Program-made: the position numbers and the translations under genes
Notes under the pieces: model-generated
The model's input: the letters and a program-made list of their open reading frames with translations, nothing else
Database searches by the model: none
Told to the model about the DNA's origin: nothing
In this document: in pieces, positions 8,377-16,869 of the stretch
Position numbering within the stretch: the first letter of the stretch is position 1
Layout: every line of letters starts with the position of its first letter
Origin: Brevirhabdus sp.
GTDB taxonomy: Bacteria > Pseudomonadota > Alphaproteobacteria > Rhodobacterales > Rhodobacteraceae
NCBI GenBank assembly: GCA_024637315.1
Contig: JAGXFH010000034.1
Span: forward strand, 248,001 to 312,000
DNA length: 64,000 nt
Reading direction: 5' to 3'

Positions 8377-9387
8377 ATGACTGCCCTGGAACTTGACAAG
8401 ATCTGCAAATCCTTCGGATCGGTCGAGGTGCTGAAAGACATCAGCCTGACCGTCGAGGATGGCGAATTCGTGGTCTTCGTCGGCCCCTCTGGCTGCGGCA
8501 AATCCACGCTTTTGCGGATCATCGCCGGGCTGGAGGATCCGACCAGCGGCACCGTCGCCATCGGCGGCGACATGGTGAACACCGTGCCTCCCGCCAAGCG
8601 CGGCATCGCGATGGTGTTCCAGTCCTACGCGCTTTACCCGCACCTGAGCGTCAAGGACAACATGACGCTGGGGCTGAAGCAGGAAGGCCAGCCGAAGGCG
8701 GTGATCGAGGAGCGTGTAACAAAGGCCGTCAGGATGCTCGGCCTTGGCGCCTATATCGCCCGGCGCCCGTCCGACCTGTCGGGCGGCCAGCGCCAGCGGG
8801 TTGCCATCGGTCGCGCCATCGTGCGCGAACCGAAGCTCTTTCTGTTCGACGAACCGCTCTCGAACCTTGACGCGGCATTGCGGATGAACATGCGGGTCGA
8901 GATCGCCGATCTGCACCGCAAGCTCGGCGCCAGCATTATCTATGTCACCCACGACCAGACCGAGGCGATGACGCTGGCCGACAAGATCGTCGTCCTGCGC
9001 GACGGCCATGTCGAGCAGGTCGGTTCGCCGATGGAGCTTTACAACAACCCCGCCAACCAGTTCGTGGCCGGCTTCCTTGGCTCGCCCTCGATGAACTTCC
9101 TGGAGAAATCCGTCGCCGGCCAGACCGCTGGCACGATCCTTGGCATCCGTCCCGAACACCTGCGGCTGACCGAGAACGGCCGAATCCGCGGTACCATCAC
9201 CCATGTCGAACGGCTGGGGGGCGATACCAACCTGCTGGTCATCACCGATGCCGACGAGAAGCTTACGGTGCGGCTTTTCGGCCAGTATGACAAATCGGTG
9301 GGCGAGGCGACGGCGCTCGATTTCGACGACAGTCACGCGTTTCACTTCGACCAGGATCGGCAGCGCATCTACCAGAGCGCCGCCTGA
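8377..9387 (+). CDS. ABC transporter ATPase, UgpC/MalK-type
   Basis: The 336-residue ATPase has Walker A GPSGCGKST (about 37-45), Q-loop near VFQSYALYPH, signature LSGGQRQRVAIGRA (about 134-147), Walker B LFLFDEPLSNLDA and switch histidine YVTHDQTEAMTLAD. A C-terminal regulatory (TOBE-type) domain follows, with the common GIRPEHL segment. It powers the amino-sugar importer from the cytoplasmic side and closes the rightward operon. No clear intrinsic terminator follows; the next gene starts 150 bases on. It resembles aglK at 47054-48142 but each lies in its own complete transporter operon. Confidence 0.93.
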   Translation: MTALELDKICKSFGSVEVLKDISLTVEDGEFVVFVGPSGCGKSTLLRIIAGLEDPTSGTVAIGGDMVNTVPPAKRGIAMVFQSYALYPHLSVKDNMTLGLKQEGQPKAVIEERVTKAVRMLGLGAYIARRPSDLSGGQRQRVAIGRAIVREPKLFLFDEPLSNLDAALRMNMRVEIADLHRKLGASIIYVTHDQTEAMTLADKIVVLRDGHVEQVGSPMELYNNPANQFVAGFLGSPSMNFLEKSVAGQTAGTILGIRPEHLRLTENGRIRGTITHVERLGGDTNLLVITDADEKLTVRLFGQYDKSVGEATALDFDDSHAFHFDQDRQRIYQSAA

Positions 9388-9536
9388 GCCCCAAGCCGAG
9401 AACGAGGCTGTGCGTCAGCCCGCTCGACAACGCTACCGCTGAGCGTGTAAAATACCCATAATGAATGGTAATTTGCTGGCTGCCACGGTGATCTTGGATC
9501 AGACTGCCGATGTGTGACCGCAATTGGTAGGATTGA

Positions 9537-10280
9537 ATGCTGCTCGACTATCTGGAAAAACTGAACGAGTCGAATTCCATCCAGGAACTCTGGGACCTGC
9601 ATACCCGAACGATGGCCGAATTCGGTTTCGACCGGCTGCTTTACGGCTTCACCCAGTTCCGCACCGCTCATTCCTTTGGCGACCGCGAGGACGTGCTGGT
9701 CCTGACCAACCACGATCCAAAATACTCGGATCCCTTCGTGAACGACCTCTATTTCCATGCGCCGATGGTGCGCTGGGCCACCGAGAATGTGGGCGCCTGC
9801 AGCTGGGGGTGGATGCGCGACAATGCCGAGATGCTGACCGACAGCGAACGCAAGGTCATCGAATTCAACCGCAAGATGGGCGTCACCGCGGGCTACACGA
9901 TCAGCTTCCGCGAGGTTTCCGTACGCTCCAAGGGCGCGATCGCGCTGACCGCCAAGGCGGGCCGCGATCAGGCTGATGCCGATGCGATCTGGGCCAAACA
10001 CGGCCGCATGATCGTGCAGATGAACAACGTCGCCCATCTGAAGATCACCAACCTGCCCTTCTCGACCGCGCGCAAGGAACTTACCCGGCGCCAGCGCGAG
10101 GCGCTGGAATGGGTCGGGGAAGGCAAGACCACCCAGGACATTGCCGTCATCATGGGGCTGACTCCGGCGACGGTTGAAAAGCATCTGCGGCTGGCCCGCG
10201 AGGCGCTGGACGTCGAGACCACCGCGCAGGCTGTGTTGAAGGCATCGTTCCAGAACCAGATCTTCGTTCTCGAAACGTAA
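9537..10280 (+). CDS. LuxR-family regulator with autoinducer-binding domain (solo)
   Basis: The 247-residue protein has an N-terminal domain of the acyl-homoserine-lactone-binding type (WDLHTRTMAEFGFDRLLYGF, then DPFVNDLYFHAPMVRWA and VTAGYTISFRE) and a C-terminal LuxR helix-turn-helix (ELTRRQREALEWVGEGKTTQ, TPATVEKHLRLAREAL). The tryptophan/tyrosine/aspartate pattern of signal-binding pockets is largely kept, so ligand binding is plausible but unproven. No luxI-type synthase occurs in the window, making this a solo regulator by local context. The 149-bp upstream gap contains an imperfect dyad around 9451-9471 (TACCCATAATGAATGGTA) that could be its own operator. It may be transcribed alone or with the importer. 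Confidence 0.87.
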   Translation: MLLDYLEKLNESNSIQELWDLHTRTMAEFGFDRLLYGFTQFRTAHSFGDREDVLVLTNHDPKYSDPFVNDLYFHAPMVRWATENVGACSWGWMRDNAEMLTDSERKVIEFNRKMGVTAGYTISFREVSVRSKGAIALTAKAGRDQADADAIWAKHGRMIVQMNNVAHLKITNLPFSTARKELTRRQREALEWVGEGKTTQDIAVIMGLTPATVEKHLRLAREALDVETTAQAVLKASFQNQIFVLET

Positions 10281-10480
10281 ACGGGCCATTTTCCCTTATG
10301 GATTGTCGCGATGTCATATCACATACGAAGACTGATATGCCGATCGCGCGGAAATGATGTTTTAATGCCTTGTTTTCAATACCCTTTATCATTCGTTACG
10401 AAGAAGTAAAATTTTGATCAAGCGGTCAGGTACGGAATCCCGTACTTTCATTACGCTGCGTAAGGTTGCAATCTACACAT

Positions 10481-10697
10481 GTTCCGTGAGTGGTGGCTTT
10501 AAGCCAAGGAACAGCGGGCCGGGATAGCTGAGATTACAGCGTGAACGGTCCGCAACCGGGAAACCGGAGCCGGTATGGGGGGTGAATAGTCCCGCCTTCC
10601 ATGCCGGCACCCAAGACCGCGTCTCGTCCTCATCCCCAAACTGATTGGGCGCGGAAAAAGGGAACGGTGCAGATCGCAAGATCTGCACCGTTTTCTT
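10481..10697 (+). ncRNA. Candidate structured small RNA ending in an intrinsic terminator
   Basis: The 450-bp gap 10281-10729 has no credible protein gene but is dense in hairpins. They are: GTTCC/GGAAC enclosing TGGCT/AGCCA (10481-10512); GCGGGCC with GGTCCGC (10514-10553) enclosing GCTG/CAGC; CCGG-GAAA-CCGG; a 10-bp stem 10569-10578 with 10599-10608; CCCAA/TTGGG (10635-10649); and a terminator at 10663-10697. Two long stems contain G-U pairs that would be A-C mismatches on the other strand, so the RNA is read on the plus strand. It matches no RNA family I know. Its 5' end is a guess. Confidence 0.45.
10663..10697 (+). terminator. Strong intrinsic terminator
   Basis: A perfect 13-bp stem (10663-10675 with 10680-10692) is capped by a GCAA tetraloop and followed by TTTTCTTT on the plus strand. 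It probably ends the candidate RNA upstream. On the minus strand the hairpin is followed by TTCCCTTTTT and could also end the rpsB-tsf transcript, so it may act in both directions. Confidence 0.85.
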
Positions 10698-10729
10698 TCG
10701 TCGTCGGTGGTTGCGGATCGGTGAAGTGG

Positions 10730-11605
10730 TCAGCCGCGGGCGGTCTTGGCGACTTCGGCGGCGAAATCCTCGACCTTCTTCTCGATCCCTTCGCCGACTT
10801 CCATGCGGACGAAGGCCAACACCTCGACGCCAGCCTCTTTGGCGGCGTCGGCAACGGTGACATCGGGGTTGATCACGAATTGCTGACCCAACAGGGTGAC
10901 CTCGGCCATGAATTTCTTCATCCGGCCCTCGATCATCTTCTCGATCACCGCTTCGGGCTTGCCCGATTCGCGGGCTTGCTCGGTCAGCACTGATTTCTCG
11001 CGTTCGACCACGGACGGATCAAGATCCTTCTCGCTGAGCGAGGCCGGATTCGCAGCCGCGACATGCATCGCAATCTGCTTGCCGATGCCGGTGTCGGCCC
11101 CTTTGAGCGCGACCAGCACGCCGATCTTGCCCATGCCTTCGGCAGCGGCATTGTGGACATAGGCCACAACCGTGTCGCCCTCGACGGCAGCCATGCGGCG
11201 CAGCGCCATGTTCTCGCCGATGATGGCGATTGCGTCGGTCACGGTGGTCTCGACGGTCTTGCCGTTGATCTCGGTCGCTTTCAGCGCGTCCAGGTCGGCA
11301 GCGCCAAGAGCGGCCTCGGCGATGGTGCCGACCATCTTCTGGAAATCGGCGTTCTTGGCGACGAAATCGGTTTCCGAGTTGACCTCGACCGCCACCCCGC
11401 GTCCATCCCTGACTGCGACGGCGACAAGGCCCTCGGCGGCGGTGCGGCCGGATTTCTTGGCGGCTTTCGCCAGACCCTTGGTGCGCAGCCAGTCGACGGC
11501 GGCTTCCATGTCGCCCTCGGTCTCGGTCAGCGCCTTTTTCGCATCCATCATGCCTGCGCCGGTCGTGTCACGCAGGTCTTTTACCATCGCGGCGGTGATA
11601 GCCAT
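10730..11605 (-). CDS. tsf: Translation elongation factor Ts
   Basis: EF-Ts is the guanine nucleotide exchange factor for EF-Tu. The 291-residue protein has the N-terminal UBA-like segment with [20 protein letters not shown] at residues 8-27, the signature [15 protein letters not shown] near 73, and the core domains with [20 protein letters not shown] and a C-terminal [14 protein letters not shown]. It is the second gene after rpsB, 75 bases away, the standard order in bacteria. The AGGAGACC before the ATG is a good ribosome-binding site. Confidence 0.98.
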   Translation of the reverse strand: MAITAAMVKDLRDTTGAGMMDAKKALTETEGDMEAAVDWLRTKGLAKAAKKSGRTAAEGLVAVAVRDGRGVAVEVNSETDFVAKNADFQKMVGTIAEAALGAADLDALKATEINGKTVETTVTDAIAIIGENMALRRMAAVEGDTVVAYVHNAAAEGMGKIGVLVALKGADTGIGKQIAMHVAAANPASLSEKDLDPSVVEREKSVLTEQARESGKPEAVIEKMIEGRMKKFMAEVTLLGQQFVINPDVTVADAAKEAGVEVLAFVRMEVGEGIEKKVEDFAAEVAKTARG

Positions 11606-11630
11606 CTTAGGTCTCCTGAATTTCTATGGG

Positions 11631-11657
11631 TCCGGGCGCGATCCTGCCACGCCCGGA
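11631..11657 (-). other. Hairpin between rpsB and tsf
   Basis: An 8-bp GC-rich stem (TCCGGGCG with CGCCCGGA) lies in the 75-bp gap between rpsB and tsf. No T-tract follows on the minus strand, so it is more likely a processing, stability or partial attenuation element than a full terminator. Confidence 0.45.
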
Positions 11658-11680
11658 AAATCTGAGTGCCGGAAGCTGGA

Positions 11681-12541
11681 TTACCGTTTGGTTTCAAGCT
11701 CGTAGGGCGCATCCTTGGCAATCGCGTCGTCATGTACGGCTTCCTCGGACGCGGCACCAACCTCGACGCCCGGCTCGACCTTCGGCTTTTCGGCCACGGC
11801 CTCTTCGGCGGGCGCCTCTTCCAGCGCGCCGACGTCGATACCGGCCGCACCCATCTGCGCCGACATGCCTTCAAGCGCCGCACGACTGATCAGATCGCAA
11901 TAGAGGCTGATCGCGCGCGCCGCGTCATCGTTGCCGGGGATGATGTAATCGACACCATCGGGCGAGCAGTTGGTATCGACCACGGCCACGACCGGAATGC
12001 CCAGTTTCTTGGCTTCGAGGATCGCCAGGTCTTCCTTGTTGACGTCGATCACGAAGATCAGGTCGGGACGGCCGCCCATTTCGCGGATGCCGCCAAGCGA
12101 GGCTTGCAGCTTGGCCTGGTCGCGTTCCATCGAAAGACGCTCGCGCTTGGTCAGGCCCTCGGCGCCTTCGGCCAGCTTCTCGTCGATCATCTTCAGCCGC
12201 TTGATCGACTGCGAAACGGTTTGCCAATTGGTCAGCGTGCCGCCCAGCCAACGGTGGTTCATGTAGAACTGCGCGCATTTCTCGGCAGCTTCGGCAATCG
12301 GGCGCTGTGCCTGACGCTTGGTGCCGACAAACAGGATGCTGCCGCCCTTGGCGACGGTCTCGCGCACCACGTTCAGCGCCGCGTCCAGCATCGGGACGGT
12401 CTGCGTCAGGTCGAGAATGTGAATGCCGTTGCGGTCGCCGTAGATGAATTCACCCATCTTCGGGTTCCATCTTGCGGTCTGGTGACCGAAGTGAACGCCA
12501 GCTTCCAGAAGCTGACGCATAGAAAATTCAGGGAGCGCCAT
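11681..12541 (-). CDS. rpsB: 30S ribosomal protein S2
   Basis: The 286-residue protein starts [20 protein letters not shown] and has the S2 signatures [30 protein letters not shown] and [11 protein letters not shown]. The ATG at 12541 is preceded by AAGGAA. A longer frame upstream adds 19 unconserved residues and was not used. The acidic C-terminal extension after residue 230, rich in Ala and Glu, is common in alphaproteobacterial S2. It heads the rpsB-tsf operon. The 200-bp leader 12542-12741 shows no protein gene; it probably holds the promoters of both rpsB and the cupin gene. Confidence 0.97.
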   Translation of the reverse strand: MALPEFSMRQLLEAGVHFGHQTARWNPKMGEFIYGDRNGIHILDLTQTVPMLDAALNVVRETVAKGGSILFVGTKRQAQRPIAEAAEKCAQFYMNHRWLGGTLTNWQTVSQSIKRLKMIDEKLAEGAEGLTKRERLSMERDQAKLQASLGGIREMGGRPDLIFVIDVNKEDLAILEAKKLGIPVVAVVDTNCSPDGVDYIIPGNDDAARAISLYCDLISRAALEGMSAQMGAAGIDVGALEEAPAEEAVAEKPKVEPGVEVGAASEEAVHDDAIAKDAPYELETKR

Positions 12542-12741
12542 GTCCAATGTTCCTTTTCCGGTTTGCGCCTCGGCAGGGTCGTCAGAGCAGATGCTCAACC
12601 GGTGGACCGAACGGGATGTCTCCCCGCGCGGCCCGGACCCCGCCTGTGAAGTGAGGCGGCTTTACGGGCGATTCGGTGGAATTGCAAGTGATTTGCCGCT
12701 TGGTCATGTTAGGTTCGCGTCGCAAAACAAAGGAATCCTTC

Positions 12742-13089
12742 ATGCCCCTGCCCGACCTCATCCGAAACTTCCCCGCGCTTGACCTGCCGTTCCCGGCTGA
12801 TGTCGTTACCTCACACGCCATCCGCTCGGATGCCGGGCTGGTGGTCTTCTTCACCTTCGTCAAGGACATGGTGTTGCCGCCGCATTCGCACGGGGCACAA
12901 TGGGGAACGGTGCTGGAAGGCGAGATCGAATTCACCATCGGCGGCGAAACCAGGACCTACCGGCCCGGCGACAGCTACTCGATCCCGGCCGGTGTCGAGC
13001 ATGGCGCCAACATCAAGTCCGGCAGTGTCGTGATAGACGTCTTCGAGGAACCCGACCGCTACCGGATCAAGGCGCAAGCCAGCGGATGA
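12742..13089 (+). CDS. Small cupin-domain protein
   Basis: This 115-residue protein is a single cupin barrel. Motif 1 is seen as PPHSHGAQWGTVLEGEIEFT (about residues 46-65) and motif 2 as PGDSYSIPAGVEHG (about 76-89), with the metal-binding histidines HSH and the later H in place. The ATG at 12742 has AAAGGA eight bases upstream. It reads away from rpsB and its last 23 bases overlap the end of the convergent DUF2461 gene. The substrate is unknown; small cupins of this kind are often sugar or oxalate-type metalloproteins or sensors. Confidence 0.85.
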   Translation: MPLPDLIRNFPALDLPFPADVVTSHAIRSDAGLVVFFTFVKDMVLPPHSHGAQWGTVLEGEIEFTIGGETRTYRPGDSYSIPAGVEHGANIKSGSVVIDVFEEPDRYRIKAQASG

Positions 13090-13753
13090 ACGGCAGATGC
13101 GCGCGGGTCAGGTCCATGATCCGGTCGCTGGCCTCGGGCGCCTTGATCCAGTCCGGCGACTTGACCCGTTCCAGCGTCCGCATCACGAACCCTTTGCGGC
13201 GCAGAAGATGCGTCCAGGCGCCCGAGGCGTCCTCGTAGCCTTTCGGCAGGGTCTTCATATCCGGCTCGCCCAACGCGCTTCCTGCCGCGCTGGCCGTGTC
13301 GATCGCCTTCAGCAGGCTGGCGCGGTCCTTCTGATCCATGATCCGGGTGCGAATCCTCTTCAGCGCAGGTCCCTCGTATCCCCAGGCCCCTGCCCCGTAA
13401 CCGATGCCGTCGGGATGCAGCACCAGATGCATGCCGGGCGAGCGGTTCGGATGGTCGCCGGTCCAGAAGATCAGGTGCAGGCGCGGGCTGTAGGGCGACT
13501 TGTCCTTGGAAAAACGCACATCGCGGTTGATCCGCCGCACGCTGCCATTGAGCCGCGGCACCGCCTTCAACGGCGGCGTCAGTTCCGACATCGGCCCCGA
13601 CACCGCGGCGATCAGATCCTGCGCCTCGCCCTTCCAGATCGCCTCGTAACGGCTGCGGTTGGCCTCGAACCAGTCCTTGGAATTGTTCGCCTTCAAGTCC
13701 CGCAGGAAGGCGAATGTCTCATCTGAAAAACCCTTGAACGTCGCTTCGGCCAT
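13067..13753 (-). CDS. DUF2461 (TIGR02453-type) protein
   Basis: The 228-residue protein starts MAEATFKGFSDETFAFLRDL and has the family signature LRDLKANNSKDWFEANRSRY followed by INRDVRFSKDKSPYSPRLHL near residue 80. These match the DUF2461 family, whose function is not established. The start was placed at 13753, where AGGGG lies upstream, rather than at an earlier ATG with no conserved sequence. Its 3' end overlaps the cupin gene tail to tail by 23 bases. Confidence 0.85.
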   Translation of the reverse strand: MAEATFKGFSDETFAFLRDLKANNSKDWFEANRSRYEAIWKGEAQDLIAAVSGPMSELTPPLKAVPRLNGSVRRINRDVRFSKDKSPYSPRLHLIFWTGDHPNRSPGMHLVLHPDGIGYGAGAWGYEGPALKRIRTRIMDQKDRASLLKAIDTASAAGSALGEPDMKTLPKGYEDASGAWTHLLRRKGFVMRTLERVKSPDWIKAPEASDRIMDLTRAHLPFIRWLAP

Positions 13754-13834
13754 TTCGGCACCCCTTGTTTGCCCGGACCCTATCACGCCCGCAGCCACTT
13801 GCCATCCTGCCGCGCCTTGGTCAGAAGATGTCGC

Positions 13835-14725
13835 ATGACAGCGCCTGACATCCTTTGCATCGGTTCCGTCCTTTGGGACATCATCGGGCGGTCTTCAAGC
13901 CATATGAAACTGGGCGCGGACGTTCCGGGCCGGATCACCCGCCTGCCCGGCGGGGTGGCGATGAACATCGCGATGACGCTGCGCCGTTTCGGCCTGACCC
14001 CCGCGATCCTGACCGCAATCGGCACCGATGCCGAAGGGCAAGAGCTTCTGGCGGCCTGTCGGCGGATGGGGATCATGGCCGATCATGCCTATATCTCGCA
14101 GGACCTGCCGACAGACCGGTACATGGCGATCGAAGGCGGCAGCGGTCTGGTTGCCGCCATAGCCGATGCGCACTCGCTGGAGGCTGCTGGCGAAAAGATC
14201 CTGCGCCCGCTCACTGACGGCGCGCTTGGCACCGTCGATGCCCCCTATCGCGGTCTCATCGCGCTAGACGGCAACCTGACCGAGGCGCTGCTTGCCGATA
14301 TCGCGAAAAGCCCCGCCTTTGCCCGCGCCGATCTGCGCATCGCGCCCGCCAGCCCGGGCAAGGCCGAGCGTCTGCTGCCGCTTTTGCGCCATCCCGGCGC
14401 GACGCTGTACGTCAATCTCGAAGAGGCCGGGCTACTGTGCCACCACCGCTTCGAGACTTCTGCCGAGGCCGCGGCCGAATTGCGGCGTCGCGGCGCGCAT
14501 CGCGCCCTCGTCACCGATGGCGGCCGCCCTGCGACAGAGGCCAACGCCGACGGGCTGCTGTCCGCCCAGCCGCCCGAAGTGCTGGTCACGCGCGTCACTG
14601 GCGCGGGCGACACCTTCATGGCCGCCCATATCGCCGCAGAGGCTGGCGGTTCGACCCGTGATGCGGCGCTACAGGACGCCCTGCAAGCCGCAGCCGACTA
14701 TGTTTCTGGAGATACCCGACTATGA
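13835..14725 (+). CDS. psuK: PfkB-family kinase, probable pseudouridine kinase
   Basis: The 296-residue ribokinase-like protein shows LPGGVAMNIAMTLRRFGL (about 38-55), the N-terminal PfkB glycine-rich signature, and RVTGAGDTFMAAH near 253 with the catalytic aspartate. Its stop overlaps the start of psuG as ATGA, so the two are coupled. PsuK phosphorylates pseudouridine and PsuG then splits the phosphate into uracil and ribose-5-phosphate; the pairing is the basis for the specific name. PfkB proteins vary in substrate, so the kinase name is less certain than the family. Confidence 0.85.
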   Translation: MTAPDILCIGSVLWDIIGRSSSHMKLGADVPGRITRLPGGVAMNIAMTLRRFGLTPAILTAIGTDAEGQELLAACRRMGIMADHAYISQDLPTDRYMAIEGGSGLVAAIADAHSLEAAGEKILRPLTDGALGTVDAPYRGLIALDGNLTEALLADIAKSPAFARADLRIAPASPGKAERLLPLLRHPGATLYVNLEEAGLLCHHRFETSAEAAAELRRRGAHRALVTDGGRPATEANADGLLSAQPPEVLVTRVTGAGDTFMAAHIAAEAGGSTRDAALQDALQAAADYVSGDTRL

Positions 14726-15636
14726 TCCCCCTCGTCTATTCACCGGAGGTGGCGACGGCCCGCGCCAATGGCGATCCGATTGTTGCGCTTGAATCGACAA
14801 TCATCACACACGGCATGCCTTTTCCACAGAATATCGAAACAGCGCGCAAGGTCGAGGCAGAGGTCCGCGCCGCCGGGGCGACCCCCGCGACCATCGCGGT
14901 CCTTGACGGCACCATTTGCATCGGCCTGACCGACGCGCAGCTTGGCGCGCTTGGTCAGGCCGGCGATGTCGCGAAACTTTCGCGCGCCGACCTTGCCGCC
15001 TGCATCGCAGTCAGGGGAACCGGGGCCACCACTGTCGCAGCGACGATGATCGCGGCACATCTGGCGGGCATCGACATCTTCGCCACCGGCGGCATCGGTG
15101 GCGTGCATCGCGGCGCTGAAACCTCGTTCGACATTTCCGCCGACCTGCACGAACTTGCGCAAACCCCGGTCACCGTCGTTGCCGCCGGGCCGAAGGCGAT
15201 CCTCGATATCCCCAAGACGCTGGAAGTCCTTGAAACCTTCGGTGTCCCGGTCATCGCCGTGGGACAGGACGAGGTTCCCGCTTTCTGGTCGCGCAGGTCG
15301 GGCCTCAAGGCTCCGCTACGGATTGACGATCCGGCCCGGATCGCTGCCGCCGGTCTGCTGCGTGCGCGGCTTGGCCTGCCGGGCGGGCAACTCGTGGTCA
15401 ATCCGATTCCCGCCGATGCCGAGATTTCCCGCGAGACGCTTGGCCCGGCCATTGAACAGGCGCTTTGCGAAGCCGACACGAAGGGGATAGCCGCCAAGGA
15501 GGTCACACCGTTCCTGCTGCAGCGTATTCATGAACTGACCGAGGGACGCTCGCTGAGCGCAAACATCGCGCTTGTTCTCAACAATGCGCGACTGGCTGCC
15601 GCCATTGCGCGGGCGTTCGGCAATGCCCGCAGGTGA
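14722..15636 (+). CDS. psuG: Pseudouridine-5'-phosphate glycosidase
   Basis: PsuG breaks the C-glycosidic bond of pseudouridine-5'-phosphate in RNA turnover. The 304-residue protein has the family N-terminus VALESTIITHGMPFPQN (about 19-35), the GTICIGLTDAQL and FATGGIGGVHRGAE segments (the latter near 115-128), the catalytic lysine region KGIAAKEVTPFLLQRIHEL near 250, and TEGRSLSANIALVLNNA. All conserved blocks are present. It is translationally coupled to the kinase upstream and nothing obvious follows in the operon. Confidence 0.95.
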   Translation: MIPLVYSPEVATARANGDPIVALESTIITHGMPFPQNIETARKVEAEVRAAGATPATIAVLDGTICIGLTDAQLGALGQAGDVAKLSRADLAACIAVRGTGATTVAATMIAAHLAGIDIFATGGIGGVHRGAETSFDISADLHELAQTPVTVVAAGPKAILDIPKTLEVLETFGVPVIAVGQDEVPAFWSRRSGLKAPLRIDDPARIAAAGLLRARLGLPGGQLVVNPIPADAEISRETLGPAIEQALCEADTKGIAAKEVTPFLLQRIHELTEGRSLSANIALVLNNARLAAAIARAFGNARR

Positions 15637-15705
15637 CTCTGCGGGGATCTGTCGGTCTTGCTCGTCGCTGGATGCCTGCCCATAGCGACAGACAAGGATC
15701 TGAAC

Positions 15706-16035
15706 ATGGACGGACGACAGGATGACGACCTTCTCCGTCATGGCTCTGGCGATCACGCCGACGCTGCCGGATTTGACCTGACTGGCACTTGGGACTACGC
15801 CTTCGGCAACCCCACCGTTTCGGGCCGGCCATGTGAAGTCATCGGTGCGGGTCCCGCCTTCAGCGGCCTGCTGGAAATCACCCAGGATGGTGGCGCGATC
15901 GCGATGAGTTTTGGTTCGGGCGCCACCTGCAACCCGGAATCGATGTGCCACTGCACCGGCGAAATCGTCGATGGCTACCTGGTGGTCTTCAACCATGATA
16001 CGTCGATGGCGAAGGCGGCACAGGCCGACGATTAG
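15706..16035 (+). CDS. Hypothetical protein, 109 residues
   Basis: An ATG with AAGGA seven bases upstream opens a frame of 109 codons. The protein has an acidic start (MDGRQDDDLLRHG), then LTGTWDYAFGNPTVSG, which resembles the first strand of a lipocalin-like or small beta-barrel domain, and a cysteine-rich end (GATCNPESMCHCTGEIV). It belongs to no family I recognise. The abrupt end near a sequence that does not continue the barrel may mean a truncated gene. Lone gene between psuG and the DUF502 gene. Confidence 0.4.
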   Translation: MDGRQDDDLLRHGSGDHADAAGFDLTGTWDYAFGNPTVSGRPCEVIGAGPAFSGLLEITQDGGAIAMSFGSGATCNPESMCHCTGEIVDGYLVVFNHDTSMAKAAQADD

Positions 16036-16176
16036 GCAGTAAACCGGCGCGTCTAGGGTTTCCGCAACCTTGTGGATCGTGGCAAAAAACACGAAAACTG
16101 GCGCTCGGAACCACGGAAATCATTGTGGCACAGCCCCGGACACCTTAAATTCATCCGGCATCAATTAGGCAGCGCC

Positions 16177-16866
16177 ATGACCAATCCATTCGAAGACAAA
16201 ACGCCGCGCCAGAAGCGGGCTCTGTTCGGCGGTCTGCGCGCCAGCTTTCTGACCGGCCTTGTCGTGGTCGCCCCGGTCGCGCTGACAGTGTACCTGATCT
16301 GGACAGTGGTCGGCTGGATCGACAGCTGGGTTCTGCCCTTCGTTCCCGCCCAGTACCGCCCCGATCAGTATATCGGCATCAACCTGCGCGGACTGGGCGT
16401 CATCGTCTTCCTGATCTTCACGATCTTGGTCGGCTGGGTCGCCAAGGGCTTCATCGGTCGCTCGCTGATCCGCTATGGCGAAAATGTGGTTGCACGGATG
16501 CCGGTTGTGCGCTCGGTCTATAGCGGTCTCAAGCAGATCGCCGAAACCGTCTTCGCGCAAAGTGAAACCTCGTTCGACACCGCCTGCCTGATCGAGTACC
16601 CGCGCAAGGACCTCTGGGCCATCGCCTTCATCTCGACCAACGCCAAGGGAGAGATCAACCGGCGCATCCCGAAGGATGAGCAGATGGTGACGGTGTTCCT
16701 GCCCACCACGCCGAACCCGACGTCTGGCTTTCTGCTGTTTGTGCCGGACTCCGATGTGATCCGCCTGGAAATGTCGGTCGAGGATGCCGCCAAACTGGTG
16801 ATCTCGGCGGGTCTTGTCTATCCAAACCCGAAGGATCCCAGTCAACCCGCCGTCGCCGCGCGTTAG
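16177..16866 (+). CDS. DUF502-family membrane protein
   Basis: The 229-residue inner-membrane protein has two hydrophobic segments, SFLTGLVVVAPVALTVYLIW (about 21-40) and a second around LGVIVFLIFTILVGWVAKGF. The family signature VRSVYSGLKQIAETVF follows near residue 110, then ACLIEYPRKDLWAIAFIS. These fit DUF502, a widespread family without settled function. The ATG at 16177 was chosen because the upstream extension is unconserved. It is followed after three bases by the LysE-type exporter, so both are probably one transcript. Confidence 0.88.
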   Translation: MTNPFEDKTPRQKRALFGGLRASFLTGLVVVAPVALTVYLIWTVVGWIDSWVLPFVPAQYRPDQYIGINLRGLGVIVFLIFTILVGWVAKGFIGRSLIRYGENVVARMPVVRSVYSGLKQIAETVFAQSETSFDTACLIEYPRKDLWAIAFISTNAKGEINRRIPKDEQMVTVFLPTTPNPTSGFLLFVPDSDVIRLEMSVEDAAKLVISAGLVYPNPKDPSQPAVAAR

Positions 16867-16869
16867 ACC

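Noticed and set aside
10521-10560. Partial likeness to a thiamine-pyrophosphate riboswitch (GCTGAGA...TGAAC)
   Set aside because: The second half of the THI-box does not follow, no thiamine gene lies downstream and the helices do not match the TPP fold.
10569-10620. Phrases resembling parts of a cobalamin riboswitch
   Set aside because: The conserved B12 box is missing and no cobalamin gene follows on the plus strand.
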